64,000 nucleotides of DNA, taken from Paeniglutamicibacter psychrophenolicus. Its GTDB lineage: Bacteria > Actinomycetota > Actinomycetes > Actinomycetales > Micrococcaceae. Made by a program: the position numbers and the translations under genes. The DNA is taken from contig NZ_JAGIOE010000001.1 of the NCBI RefSeq assembly GCF_017876575.1, positions 2,294,001-2,358,000 on the forward strand. Direction: 5' to 3'. The notes under the pieces were generated by a model. That model ran no database searches. It was not told the DNA's origin and saw nothing but the letters and a program-made list of their open reading frames with translations. Positions within the stretch are counted from its first letter, which is position 1; each line of letters opens with the position of its first letter. Shown in pieces: positions 42,847-51,855 of this stretch.

Positions 42847-43917
42847 TCAGGCGGCCAGCGAGTCCAGGCAGTTGCAGCGCGGCCGGGTCTTGGCCGGAAC
42901 CATGGTGGTGGACCCGGTGGGCAGGTCGCACACGAGCATCGAGCCGGCGGCGGAGGGGATGTTGATGCGGTCCAGCACCATCAGCACCTGCATCGCTGCC
43001 ATCCCCGCGGCAACGGCGGCCAGCGACGCCTCCGGGCGCAACCCCGGGACCCGCGCGCCAATGCCGGCATCGGCGAGCAGCCGCAGCGTCGGATCGCACT
43101 GCTCCCACACGCAGCGCTCGCACATGGTCAACCCCGGAAGGCACAGCGGGCCCAGGTTCATCCCCGAATCGGTGAACAGCACCGGCAACACCGCGGCATC
43201 CGTGGCCAGCGATTCCAGCGGCGGGAGCATGCCGCCGGAGATCACCACCGCCATGTCCAGCGGCGGGGCATCGGGGCTCCGCTGCCCTGTCTCGGCCACC
43301 ACCAGGTGCGGGTACAGGGGCGCCAGCGCCCGGGCCGTGGCGCGGGCCCGCGGGGTGCCGACGCTGCCGATTCCGGTGGTCCCGGCGCCCAGGTCCCCGG
43401 CATCCATCGACGCCGCATCGCTGAGCATCAGCGAACCGACGCCCGCCGCGGCCAGGATGTGCGCCAACAGCTGGCCCATCCTCCCGCATCCCTGCACCGC
43501 GACCCGGGCACCGGCCCGGCGTTCGAGCACCTCGGCCGCGTCCATCTGGTAGGCCGCGCTCCACTGCCGCACATCGGGCACCAGCCGCGCGCCGAGTCCG
43601 TGGCCGAGTCCGTGGCCGGATCCCGGCCGGGCTCCGGGGGCGGTCCGGGCGGGGGTGTCCAACAGCACCGGCGCCAGCATCGCCAGGATCTCGCTGCGCC
43701 GGGTGGCATCGGGCCCCTGCTCCCTCGGCTGGCCCTTGGGCCGGTCCTGCGTCGGGTCCACGGGTGCCGCGGTGCCTTGCCCGTCGTTGCCCAGGGAGAG
43801 CACGAACCGCTTTTCGGCCGCGCTCAGGCCGGTTATCCACCGGGCGCGCTGCCCGGTGCCGATTTGCACCACGCCCTCCATTAGGCTGAGTACCTGCAAG
43901 CCCGGGTTGATCCTCAT
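42847..43917 (-). CDS. E1/ThiF-like protein with possible leader-binding N-terminal domain
   Basis: 356 aa. Residues 1-45 (MRINPGLQVLSLMEGVVQIG...) resemble the small winged-helix (RRE-like) domain at the front of RiPP/TOMM E1-like proteins. A Rossmann loop VQGCGRMGQL (141-150) and an E1-like core follow. CERC (266-269) and CNC (348-350) could hold zinc; LPGLTMCERCVWEQCDP closely recalls the 'PGxTxCLxCL' segment of TOMM leader-binding proteins. The Arg expected after the 'DxDxVxxxNLxR' segment is not visible, so adenylation is doubtful. AGGAG precedes ATG 43917. It corresponds in position to Rv3196. No precursor peptide or YcaO gene is in the window. Confidence 0.75.
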   Translation of the reverse strand: MRINPGLQVLSLMEGVVQIGTGQRARWITGLSAAEKRFVLSLGNDGQGTAAPVDPTQDRPKGQPREQGPDATRRSEILAMLAPVLLDTPARTAPGARPGSGHGLGHGLGARLVPDVRQWSAAYQMDAAEVLERRAGARVAVQGCGRMGQLLAHILAAAGVGSLMLSDAASMDAGDLGAGTTGIGSVGTPRARATARALAPLYPHLVVAETGQRSPDAPPLDMAVVISGGMLPPLESLATDAAVLPVLFTDSGMNLGPLCLPGLTMCERCVWEQCDPTLRLLADAGIGARVPGLRPEASLAAVAAGMAAMQVLMVLDRINIPSAAGSMLVCDLPTGSTTMVPAKTRPRCNCLDSLAA

Positions 43918-44015
43918 GATGTTGCTCCTTCGGGAACGGCGGCCCCGGCGCGAATCCTCGTGGCCGGTGCCCTGCATGAACCCATCGTGGCACCGGGCCG
44001 CGAACGCCGCCGAGG

Positions 44016-44024
44016 TTATCCACA
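44016..44024 (+). promoter_or_regulatory. DnaA box (TTATCCACA)
   Basis: A perfect TTATCCACA in the 221-base divergent region between the E1-like gene and the YgjP-type gene. A near copy, TTATCCACC, lies at 43834-43842 inside the E1-like gene. Confidence 0.6.
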
Positions 44025-44138
44025 CCCCGGAGCGGGAAAGCGGTCCGGCAGCGGCGCAGGCGCGGGTGCAGCGGCACCGGGCAAGGGCCGCGGGCGGCAG
44101 GAACACGGCAGCAAATGCGCGGCGGAAAGGACACCAAC

Positions 44139-44855
44139 ATGCGCACCCAACCATCCACCATCGAATACGTGGACGAGACGGGCACCCCCATTCGCGTGGT
44201 GCGTTCGGCCAGGCGCAAGAAGACGATCTCCGGGGCGTGGAAGCAGGACACCATGGTGGTGTCCGTGCCCGCGGGGCTCACCGAGCACGCCGAGCGCATG
44301 CTGGTGGCGGACATGGTCAAGAAGGTCATGCGCAAGGTCGCCCGCGGCACCGGGACGGACCCCGATGCCCTGCTGCTGGCCCGGGCGCACGCCATGGATG
44401 CGGCGCTTTTCGGACGCCTGGCCGCACCGGCCTCGGTGCGCTGGGTCTCGAACCAGAACTCGCGCTGGGGTTCGGCCAGCCTCCAGACCCGGCGGATCCG
44501 GCTCTCGGACCGGCTCAGGTCGATGCCGCAGTGGGTGCAGGACTACGTGCTGGCCCACGAACTGGCCCACCTGGTGGAGCCGCGCGACGGCCACGGCCCG
44601 CGGTTCAAGGCCGCCTTGTCGCGCTACCCGCGGGTGCACGATGCCAACATCTTCCTGTCCGGGGCCAGCCACGGCTTCCACGCGGCCAAGAATGCCGCGG
44701 CGCAGCCGGCACAGCTGTTGGACACGGACGACGATTTCGACGACTTCGGGGACCTCGACGAGCTCGGCGGCTTTGGTGGCCCCGGAGCCCCGGAGGGTAT
44801 CGGCGCCGGTGTCCACGGCGGGGAAACGGAAGATCCATACCGGTTGTTCGGCTGA
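44139..44855 (+). CDS. YgjP/SprT-like metal-dependent hydrolase (M48-type)
   Basis: 238 aa. The core (about 30-180) has RWVSNQNSRWGSAS and the zinc motif AHELAHLVEPRDGHGPRF: HExxH plus a third His 10 residues later, typical of the YgjP (DUF45) metallohydrolases. The C-terminal 60 residues are an acidic Asp/Gly-rich tail. Probably a cytoplasmic zinc peptidase; substrate unknown. ATG 44139 has AAAGGA upstream. Divergent from the E1-like gene. Confidence 0.88.
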   Translation: MRTQPSTIEYVDETGTPIRVVRSARRKKTISGAWKQDTMVVSVPAGLTEHAERMLVADMVKKVMRKVARGTGTDPDALLLARAHAMDAALFGRLAAPASVRWVSNQNSRWGSASLQTRRIRLSDRLRSMPQWVQDYVLAHELAHLVEPRDGHGPRFKAALSRYPRVHDANIFLSGASHGFHAAKNAAAQPAQLLDTDDDFDDFGDLDELGGFGGPGAPEGIGAGVHGGETEDPYRLFG

Positions 44856-44889
44856 GCCGGCCAGGAGGCCGGTTCCACCGGGAAACGCG

Positions 44890-44924
44890 AAAGGGTGCCG
44901 GCGAGCAATGCGCCGGCACCCTTT
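44890..44924. terminator. Bidirectional terminator, 14-bp perfect stem
   Basis: AAAGGGTGCCGGCG (44890-44903) pairs with CGCCGGCACCCTTT (44911-44924). Serves the convergent ygjP-like and DUF2342 genes. Confidence 0.9.
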
Positions 44925-44955
44925 GACCAAGACCGGTGGAGCGACCGCCGGTGGA

Positions 44956-46440
44956 CTACTTGTCCGTGGAGCCGTCCGTGGGGTTGTCCGCTTCCGGACC
45001 CTTGTCGGTTTCGCCGGTTCCGTCGGTTTCGCCGGTTCCGTCGGCATCGCCGGTCTCGTCGCCCGCAGGCTCGTCGAACCCGCCGTCGAGCAGCTTGCTC
45101 AGCGCGGCGTCGATGTCATCCATGTCGGCCGCGGCCAACTCGCGGCGCGAGGTGAACCCCGTGGGGTCCAACAAGTCCTCTTCGGTCGGCAGCAGGTCGG
45201 GGTGCGCCCACACGGCGTCGCGACCCTCCTGGCCGCGCTCGGTCAAAAGGTGCGCCCAAAGGGCCGCCGCCTCGCGCAGGCGCCGCGGGCGCAGCTCGAG
45301 TCCCACCAGCGAGGCGAACGCGTTCTCCGCCGGTCCGCCGGTGGCCCGGCGGCGCCGGATGGTTTCGCGCAGCCGGGTTGCCTGGGGCAGGTTCACCGCG
45401 GCGGCCGCCACGACCTCGTCGACCCAGCCCTCGATCAGTGCAAGCACCAGCTCGAGCTTGGCCAGCGCGGTTTCCTGCGCGTCGGTGCGCTTGGGCATGA
45501 ACAGCCCCTCGCCCATCAGCGACTGGAAGGACTCGGGATTGCTCGGGTCGATGTCCCGCACTGCTTCCTCGATGCGCGACATGTCGATGTGGATGCCGCG
45601 GGCGTAGGCCTCCACGGCGGAAATCACCGTGGAGCGCAGCCACGGCACGCGGTTGAACAAGCGGGCGTGGGCGCATTCGCGCAGCGCGGCGAAAAGCAGG
45701 ATCTCCTGTTCGGGAACCTCCAGGCCCTCGCCGAACGCGGCGAGGTTGGTCGGCACCAGCGCGGGGGTGGAGCCGGCCAGCGGAAGCCCGATGTCGGTGG
45801 CGCCCAGCACGTCCTTGGCCAGGCCGCCGACGGCCGTGCCCAGCTGCATGCCGAACATGGTGCCGCCCAGGGACTGGAGCATGCCCTGCGCCCCGCCCAT
45901 CATGGGGCGCATCTGCTCGGGGATCTGCTCGGACAGCGCGGAGGTGATGGCCTTGCCGACGGACTCGGCGACCGGCGTGGTCAGCGACTTCCACACCGGC
46001 ATGGTCTTTTCGACCCACTCGGCGCGGGAGAAGGCGCGGCATTCGCTGCCGTCGGCCTCGAACACGGTGGCGGCATCGAGCCACATCTCGGCCAGCCGTG
46101 CGGCGGATGCCACCGCGGCGGCGCGGGAAGCGGAAATCGAGGGGTCGTCCTTGGCGATGGCCTGGCGCGCCGCGTCGGTGGCCATCTTCCAGTTCACCGG
46201 GCCGGAGCCGCCCTGGGACATGGCGGCCATCATGGCCTGGGCCTGCGCCATCATCTGCGCCATGGCCTCGGGGTTGTTGGACAGGCCCATGGCCTCGCCC
46301 AGGCCCTCGGGAAGGTTCTTCGGGTCGAATCCGCCGGCACCGCCAAAGAGCGAGCCGAACATCTCGGAGAACGGATCCTTCGGGTTCTCGTCGTCGTTGC
46401 CGGAGTCGTCGGGTCGGTTTGATGGGGGATTCTCAGCCAT
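44956..46440 (-). CDS. DUF2342 'zinc-dependent metalloprotease' family protein
   Basis: 494 aa. Family recognised from the Met/Gly-rich N-terminal part (FGSLFGGAGG, AMAQMMAQAQAMM), GTAVGGLAKDVLG and the LRECAHARLF motif at 252-261. The first His of HExxH is Arg254 here (RECAH). I believe RExAH is common in the family, which makes the protease label uncertain. The C-terminus is Asp/Gly/Thr-rich repeats (GDADGTGETDGTGETDKG). Cytoplasmic, no signal. Equivalent of Rv3195; divergent from the PDZ-Lon gene. Confidence 0.85.
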   Translation of the reverse strand: MAENPPSNRPDDSGNDDENPKDPFSEMFGSLFGGAGGFDPKNLPEGLGEAMGLSNNPEAMAQMMAQAQAMMAAMSQGGSGPVNWKMATDAARQAIAKDDPSISASRAAAVASAARLAEMWLDAATVFEADGSECRAFSRAEWVEKTMPVWKSLTTPVAESVGKAITSALSEQIPEQMRPMMGGAQGMLQSLGGTMFGMQLGTAVGGLAKDVLGATDIGLPLAGSTPALVPTNLAAFGEGLEVPEQEILLFAALRECAHARLFNRVPWLRSTVISAVEAYARGIHIDMSRIEEAVRDIDPSNPESFQSLMGEGLFMPKRTDAQETALAKLELVLALIEGWVDEVVAAAAVNLPQATRLRETIRRRRATGGPAENAFASLVGLELRPRRLREAAALWAHLLTERGQEGRDAVWAHPDLLPTEEDLLDPTGFTSRRELAAADMDDIDAALSKLLDGGFDEPAGDETGDADGTGETDGTGETDKGPEADNPTDGSTDK

Positions 46441-46650
46441 GGTTCAACGGTACCCCCGGGCCCGGGCATCGGCCCAAGATCCGGGTTGGCAGTTCGCTGT
46501 GGGCACATCGGAACCTGCTGTGAAGCCGCGCCCCGCACCCGTGCCGCTGGCGGCCGCCGCGGCACGGGCTTGTAGGCTTGAGGCTGCTCGTGGCGCGCGG
46601 CGCACGCCTCGCTCCGCGGGGCGCAGAGACCAGCAATGAAAGAGGGAATC

Positions 46651-47823
46651 GTGCCAGCAGCGCATGAAGGAGCCGGGGACCGGGCCGGCCGGAACACCGG
46701 GGGGACCGAAGGAACGCACCCGGGCCCGGACGGCGCCGACCACGCCCCGCTGCTGCACCGGTGGCCGGAACCGGAACCCGGGACGGCACGGATGCGGCGC
46801 AACCGCGCGGTCGCCGGCTGGATCACGATGGTGCTGATCGCGGCCGCGACGCTGCTGCCGACCCACTTCGTGGTCGAATCCGCAGGCCCGGCGCTGAACA
46901 CCATCGGGTCCGTCGAGGGGACCAAGCTCCTGAGCATCACCGGCAAGAAGACCTACCCCACCTCCGGCGAGCTGGACATGACCACCATCTACAGCCCCGG
47001 GGGCGGGCAGCACCGACTGCCGTTCTTCACCGTGCTCTGGGGGTGGGCCAACCCGGACGAGGACGTTCTTCCGGAGGAGTTGGTGGTACCGCGGGGCATC
47101 ACCAGCACCGAAAAAAGCGAACAGAACACCCTGTCGATGGACGACTCGCAGCAGCTCTCCACCGCCGCGGCACTCACCGAGCTGGACATCGAGTTCACCA
47201 GCCACCTGGGCGTCGTGGGCTTCGCGACCCAGCAGAATTCCGGCGTCCTGAAGATTTCCGACCGACTCGAAACCATCAACGGGCGGCAGGTCACCGACCT
47301 GGACACGCTCAAGAAGCAGCTCAACGCCGCCGGCGCGAAGCCAAGCGTCCTGGGGATCGTGCGCGACGGGAAGCAGCAGGAGGTCACGGTGTCCACCACC
47401 GAGGGGCCCGGGGGCCAACGCCAGCTGGGCATCCTGCTCTCGGGCAGCTTCGACTTCCCGCTTGAGGTGAAGTTCGGGCTGGAAAACGTCGGCGGGCCCA
47501 GCGCCGGAATGATGTTTGCCCTGGCCATCGTCGACCAGCTCACCGCCGGGGAGATGACCGGGGGCAAGCACTTCGCCGGAACCGGGACAATCACCGCCGA
47601 CGGGGCCGTCGGGCCCATTGGCGGCATCGCGCAGAAGCTCGTCGGCGCCCGGGACCAGGGCGCGAGATACTTCCTGGCCCCGGCGGAGAACTGCCCCGAT
47701 GTGGTGGGCAGGATCCCCGCGGGGCTCGATGTCATCAAGGTGGCCACGCTCTCCGAGGCGCGCGCTGCGGTCGAGGGGATCGGCGCGGGCAAGGACCCGG
47801 CGTCCTTCCCCGGCTGCGGCTAG
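46651..47823 (+). CDS. Membrane-anchored PDZ-Lon (S16) protease
   Basis: 390 aa. A membrane helix near residues 55-75 (GWITMVLIAAATLLPTHFVV) anchors the protein; the rest should be outside. PDZ-like domain at about 175-255, then a Lon protease domain with GGPSAGMMFAL (Ser near 284) and IGGIAQKLVGAR (Lys near 328) as the catalytic Ser-Lys pair. Likely envelope protein quality control. GTG 46651 has GAGGGA 4-9 bases upstream; ATG 46636 in the same frame is possible. Equivalent of Rv3194c, followed by UPF0182 as in mycobacteria. Confidence 0.9.
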   Translation: MPAAHEGAGDRAGRNTGGTEGTHPGPDGADHAPLLHRWPEPEPGTARMRRNRAVAGWITMVLIAAATLLPTHFVVESAGPALNTIGSVEGTKLLSITGKKTYPTSGELDMTTIYSPGGGQHRLPFFTVLWGWANPDEDVLPEELVVPRGITSTEKSEQNTLSMDDSQQLSTAAALTELDIEFTSHLGVVGFATQQNSGVLKISDRLETINGRQVTDLDTLKKQLNAAGAKPSVLGIVRDGKQQEVTVSTTEGPGGQRQLGILLSGSFDFPLEVKFGLENVGGPSAGMMFALAIVDQLTAGEMTGGKHFAGTGTITADGAVGPIGGIAQKLVGARDQGARYFLAPAENCPDVVGRIPAGLDVIKVATLSEARAAVEGIGAGKDPASFPGCG

Positions 47824-47831
47824 CGCCGGCG

Positions 47832-47850
47832 GTTCCCCGGTGCGGGGAAC
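47832..47850 (+). terminator. Short hairpin after the PDZ-Lon gene
   Basis: GTTCCCC-GGTGC-GGGGAAC, 9 bases past the stop, without a T tract. A possible terminator or mRNA end stabiliser. Confidence 0.4.
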
Positions 47851-48010
47851 GGGAGGCGCACACGGGGGCCGGATCACAATCGGCCCACATTTGTGCGACA
47901 TCATCCTTTGGGGTGCCCCGCCGGGCGCCGATGCAAGGCAGAATAGAGAACAAAGACACACTTCCGGTGCGCTTTGTGCGCGCCAATCGTTCCAACGGTA
48001 GAGGTATAAA

Positions 48011-51000
48011 TTGAGTTTTGGCACCGGCAGTCCCTTCGGAGGGCCCCCGCGGGGTCCCGAAGGACGTCCCGACCCGCAGCCGCACCAGCGACGCCCATCC
48101 CCGCTGATGCCCACGATCATCGTGATCGGCATCCTGGTCGCCGTTTTCGTGTTCGTCTCCAGCGTCTACGCGGACGTGCTCTGGTACAACCAGCTCGGCT
48201 TCGAACGCGTGTTCTGGACCGAGTACCTGTCCAAGGCGGCGATCTTCGTGGTCGCCTTCCTGCTCATGGGCTTCGCAACCTGGATCTCCCTGCGCCTGGC
48301 CTACCGTTCGCGGCCGGTCTACGCCCCGGACGGGCAGCGCCAGGACAACATGTCCAAGTACCAGTCGCAGCTCGAGCCGATGCGCCGCCTGCTGATGATC
48401 GGCGTGCCGGTGGTCATCGGCATCTTCGCCGCCACCGCGGTCACCTCGCAGTGGAAGGAAGTGCTGCTCTTCTTCAACCAGGTCGACTTCGGTGAGACCG
48501 ACCCGCAGTTCGGCATGGACCTGGCCTTCTACATGTTCTCGCTGCCGTTCATCGGCCTGCTGACCGGGTACCTGATCTCCGTGGTGCTCATCGCCGGGAT
48601 CGCCGGCCTGCTGACCCACTACCTCTACGGAGGCATCCGCATCGAGGAGCGCGGCGGCGTTGTCATCGGCAAGCCCGCCCGCATCCACATCGCCGTCTTC
48701 GCCGTGGGCTTCCTGCTGCTGCAGGCCGTGAACTTCTGGGTCGACCGCTACTCGACGCTGCTCTCGCAAAACGGCCGCGTGGCCGGCGCCCTGTACACCG
48801 ACGTGCACGCGGTCATCCCGACCAAGACGATCCTGGCGATCGCCGCCGTGCTGGTCGCGGTGACCTTCATCGTCGGGGCCATCATGGGCCGCTGGCGCCT
48901 GCCGATCATCGGCACCGCAATGCTGCTGGTGACGGTCATCGTCGCCGGGGGCATCTACCCGTTCATCGTGCAGCAGTACCAGGTCGTCCCGTCCGAAAAG
49001 ACGCTGGAACGCGATTTCATCCAGAAGAACATCGAGATGACGCGCAAGGCCTACGGCCTGGACGTGGTCGAGGAAACCGCCTACGACGTCCAGCTGAACC
49101 CGCAGAAGAATGCGCTGGCCAAGGACTCCGCGACCACCACCAACATCCGCCTGCTGGACCCGAACCTGGTCTCGGCCGCGTTCGACCAGCTGCAGCAGTT
49201 CCGCACGTACTACAAGTTCACCAAGACGCTGAACGTGGACCGCTACGAGATCGACGGCAAGACCGAAGACACCGTCATCGGCGTGCGCGAGCTGAACGTC
49301 GACCCGGGTGACACCTGGGTCAACCAGCACATCACCTACACCCACGGCTACGGCGTGGTCGCCGCCTACGGCAACCGCGTGGCGGCGGGCGGGCGGCCGG
49401 ACTTCATGCTGTCGGGCATTCCGACCAACGGCGTGCTGGCCAACGACGACACCTATGAACCGCGGATCTACTTCGGCGAAACCTCGCCCGACTACTCGAT
49501 CGTCGGCGGCCCCGCCGACTGGGAACCGCGCGAGCTTGACCGTCCGGCCTCCGGCTCGGGCAGCCAGGACACCCGCAACACCTTCGAGGGCGACGGTGGG
49601 CCCTCGGTGGGCAACTTCTTCAACCGCCTGGTGTACTCGCTGAAGTTCGCCTCCACGGACCTGCTGCTCTCGGATGCGATCAACGCCGAGTCGCAGATCC
49701 TCTACGACCGCAACCCCAAGGATCGCGTCGAGAAGGTCGCCCCGTACCTGACCGTGGACTCCAACGCCTACCCGGCGATCGTCGACGGCCGCGTGAAGTG
49801 GATCGTTGATGCCTACACGACCTCGAAGAACTACCCGTACTCCAAGCAGCAGGCACTGGACTCGGCGGTCACCGACTCGCTGACCGGCGGCACCCGCGCG
49901 GTGGCAGCAACGGGGCAGATCAACTACATCCGCAACTCGGTCAAGGCAACCGTGGACGCGTACGACGGTTCTGTCACGCTCTACGCGTGGGAGCCGGAGG
50001 AACCGCTGCTGCAGGCCTGGCAGAAGGTCTTCCCGACGAACATCAAGTCCTACAAGGACATGTCCGCCGAGCTGATGAGCCACGTGCGCTACCCCGAGGA
50101 CCTGTTCAAGGTCCAGCGCGAACTGCTGGCCACCTACCACGTGACCGATCCCGGCGGATTCTATGACGCCAACGATGCCTGGTCGGTCCCCTCGGACCCG
50201 ACGCAGTCCAACGCGAGCATCAAGCAGCCCCCGTACTACCTGTCGCTGAAGATGCCGAAGCAGGAGAAGGAAGCCTTCTCGCTGACCTCGACGTTCATCC
50301 CGCAGACCGCTCCCGGCGGCCAGCAGCGCAACGTGCTGTTCGGCTTCCTGGCGGCCGAGGCCGATGCCGGCAACAAGGCCGGCGTGAAGGGCGAGGGCTA
50401 CGGCAAGCTCCGCCTGCTGGCCATCCCGCGTGAGCTCTCCGTGCCCGGCCCCGGCCAGGCACAGCAGAACTTCGACTCCAATGCCACGGTCTCGCAGGCG
50501 TTGAACCTGCTGCGCCAGGGCGCCTCGGAAGTGAAGAACGGCAACCTGCTCTCGCTGCCCGTGGGCGGCGGCATCCTCTATGTCCAGCCGGTCTACGTGC
50601 AATCCTCCGGCCAGACCTCGTACCCGACCCTGCGCAAGGTGCTCGTTGCCTTCGGCGACAAGGTCGGATTCGCGGACACCCTCGCCGAGGCCCTGGATCA
50701 GGTGTTCCAGGGAACCAGCGGCGCGGTCACCAGCGAAACCGGGACCGGAACCGGCAACGGCACCGAGGAACCTGGAACGCCTCCGGCCACGCAGACCGCC
50801 GAGCAGCAGCTCACCGATGCCCTGGGCGACGCGAACGCCGCAATCAAGGCCGGACAGGCCGCACTGGCCGAGGGCGACTTCGCCAAGTACGGCGCGGAGC
50901 AGGCCAAGCTGCAAGATGCACTGGAACGCGCCACCGAAGCGCAGGACGAATTGACGGGCGCCCCGGCACCCACCGAGACACCTGCACCGTCGGAAACCCC

Positions 51001-51028
51001 GGCACCGTCCGAGTCCCCGGCGCCGTAA
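48011..51028 (+). CDS. UPF0182 family multi-pass membrane protein
   Basis: 1005 aa. Seven predicted membrane helices lie in the first ~320 residues (for example [56 protein letters not shown]). A large domain follows that contains the family's RNNxxY-type, Tyr/Asp-rich segments, probably extracytoplasmic. The final ~100 residues are a coiled-coil-like Ala/Glu/Gln region and a (P/A/T/E/S) repeat tail ([21 protein letters not shown] in parts). TTG 48011 has GAGG 6 bases upstream. Function unknown; conserved in actinobacteria (Rv3193c). Confidence 0.92.
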   Translation: MSFGTGSPFGGPPRGPEGRPDPQPHQRRPSPLMPTIIVIGILVAVFVFVSSVYADVLWYNQLGFERVFWTEYLSKAAIFVVAFLLMGFATWISLRLAYRSRPVYAPDGQRQDNMSKYQSQLEPMRRLLMIGVPVVIGIFAATAVTSQWKEVLLFFNQVDFGETDPQFGMDLAFYMFSLPFIGLLTGYLISVVLIAGIAGLLTHYLYGGIRIEERGGVVIGKPARIHIAVFAVGFLLLQAVNFWVDRYSTLLSQNGRVAGALYTDVHAVIPTKTILAIAAVLVAVTFIVGAIMGRWRLPIIGTAMLLVTVIVAGGIYPFIVQQYQVVPSEKTLERDFIQKNIEMTRKAYGLDVVEETAYDVQLNPQKNALAKDSATTTNIRLLDPNLVSAAFDQLQQFRTYYKFTKTLNVDRYEIDGKTEDTVIGVRELNVDPGDTWVNQHITYTHGYGVVAAYGNRVAAGGRPDFMLSGIPTNGVLANDDTYEPRIYFGETSPDYSIVGGPADWEPRELDRPASGSGSQDTRNTFEGDGGPSVGNFFNRLVYSLKFASTDLLLSDAINAESQILYDRNPKDRVEKVAPYLTVDSNAYPAIVDGRVKWIVDAYTTSKNYPYSKQQALDSAVTDSLTGGTRAVAATGQINYIRNSVKATVDAYDGSVTLYAWEPEEPLLQAWQKVFPTNIKSYKDMSAELMSHVRYPEDLFKVQRELLATYHVTDPGGFYDANDAWSVPSDPTQSNASIKQPPYYLSLKMPKQEKEAFSLTSTFIPQTAPGGQQRNVLFGFLAAEADAGNKAGVKGEGYGKLRLLAIPRELSVPGPGQAQQNFDSNATVSQALNLLRQGASEVKNGNLLSLPVGGGILYVQPVYVQSSGQTSYPTLRKVLVAFGDKVGFADTLAEALDQVFQGTSGAVTSETGTGTGNGTEEPGTPPATQTAEQQLTDALGDANAAIKAGQAALAEGDFAKYGAEQAKLQDALERATEAQDELTGAPAPTETPAPSETPAPSESPAP

Positions 51029-51050
51029 GGCACCGGCCACGGAGCAATCC

Positions 51051-51087
51051 GGTGTCGCCCCGCTCGGCATGTGAGCAGGGCGACACC
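51051..51087 (+). terminator. Terminator after UPF0182
   Basis: GGTGTCGCCC pairs with GGGCGACACC, with GCTC/GAGC in the loop, 22 bases past the stop. Confidence 0.75.
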
Positions 51088-51136
51088 GCCAGGATTTGCT
51101 TCGGACCAGCCCCATCCGCGATGATTGATATATCGC

Positions 51137-51210
<74 letters not shown>

Positions 51211-51216
51211 CGAAAG

Positions 51217-51252
51217 AAAGACCCCGACCGGGGAAACCGGGTCGGGGTCTTT
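51217..51252 (+). terminator. Terminator of tRNA-fMet copy 1
   Basis: AAAGACCCCGACC (51217-51229) pairs with GGTCGGGGTCTTT (51240-51252), then CCTTGTCT. Confidence 0.9.
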
Positions 51253-51481
51253 CCTTGTCTATGCCCAGGGGCCTGCGGGCCCAGCCGCGCCGCGGGAATC
51301 CCGCCCGGGTTGGTGGGCGGCGTCACCTTGGTAAATTTCGCTGGAGCCTCCTTTCGTTGCAGCAATCCATTGAAGTTGACGTGTATCTCGGTGGCATTCG
51401 CCGGGGAACCGTGGAAAAGCCGACGAAACCACGGGCCGATTAGGTGTTGGGCAGGGGCGCTGGTACTGTTGTATTTACCGA

Positions 51482-51555
<74 letters not shown>

Positions 51556-51560
51556 CAAAG

Positions 51561-51599
51561 AAATGATCCGTGGTCCTGTCACAGGGCCGCGGATCATTT
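51561..51599 (+). terminator. Terminator of tRNA-fMet copy 2
   Basis: AAATGATCCGTGG pairs with CCGCGGATCATTT (one G-U), with CCTG/CAGG inside. The 256 bases from here to the next start hold no gene I can support. Confidence 0.88.
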
Positions 51600-51855
51600 G
51601 TCTTAACCGCATGCAACCGATCCGGGCGCGGCCTGCGGGACACAACCGGGTGCACTCAGGACATGTCGCCCGGGCACTGGCGGATGAGGGCGTGCTCGGT
51701 CATCCGTCGCCCTCCGCCGGTCCTTTGAAAAGCGGGGAAATGCCCGCCGACCTGATGTTTTGCCGTACACGCGGGCTGGCGTCATAGACTTGATCGGTAA
51801 GTTGTCGGCTTGGCATATGTCGAGCATTGTCGAGTCCATACGAGGTAAAGCCACC

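Noticed and set aside
47735-51115. An 1126-codon open frame antisense to the UPF0182 gene
   Set aside because: Same GC-driven effect; low-complexity Gly/Val/Asp product without motifs.
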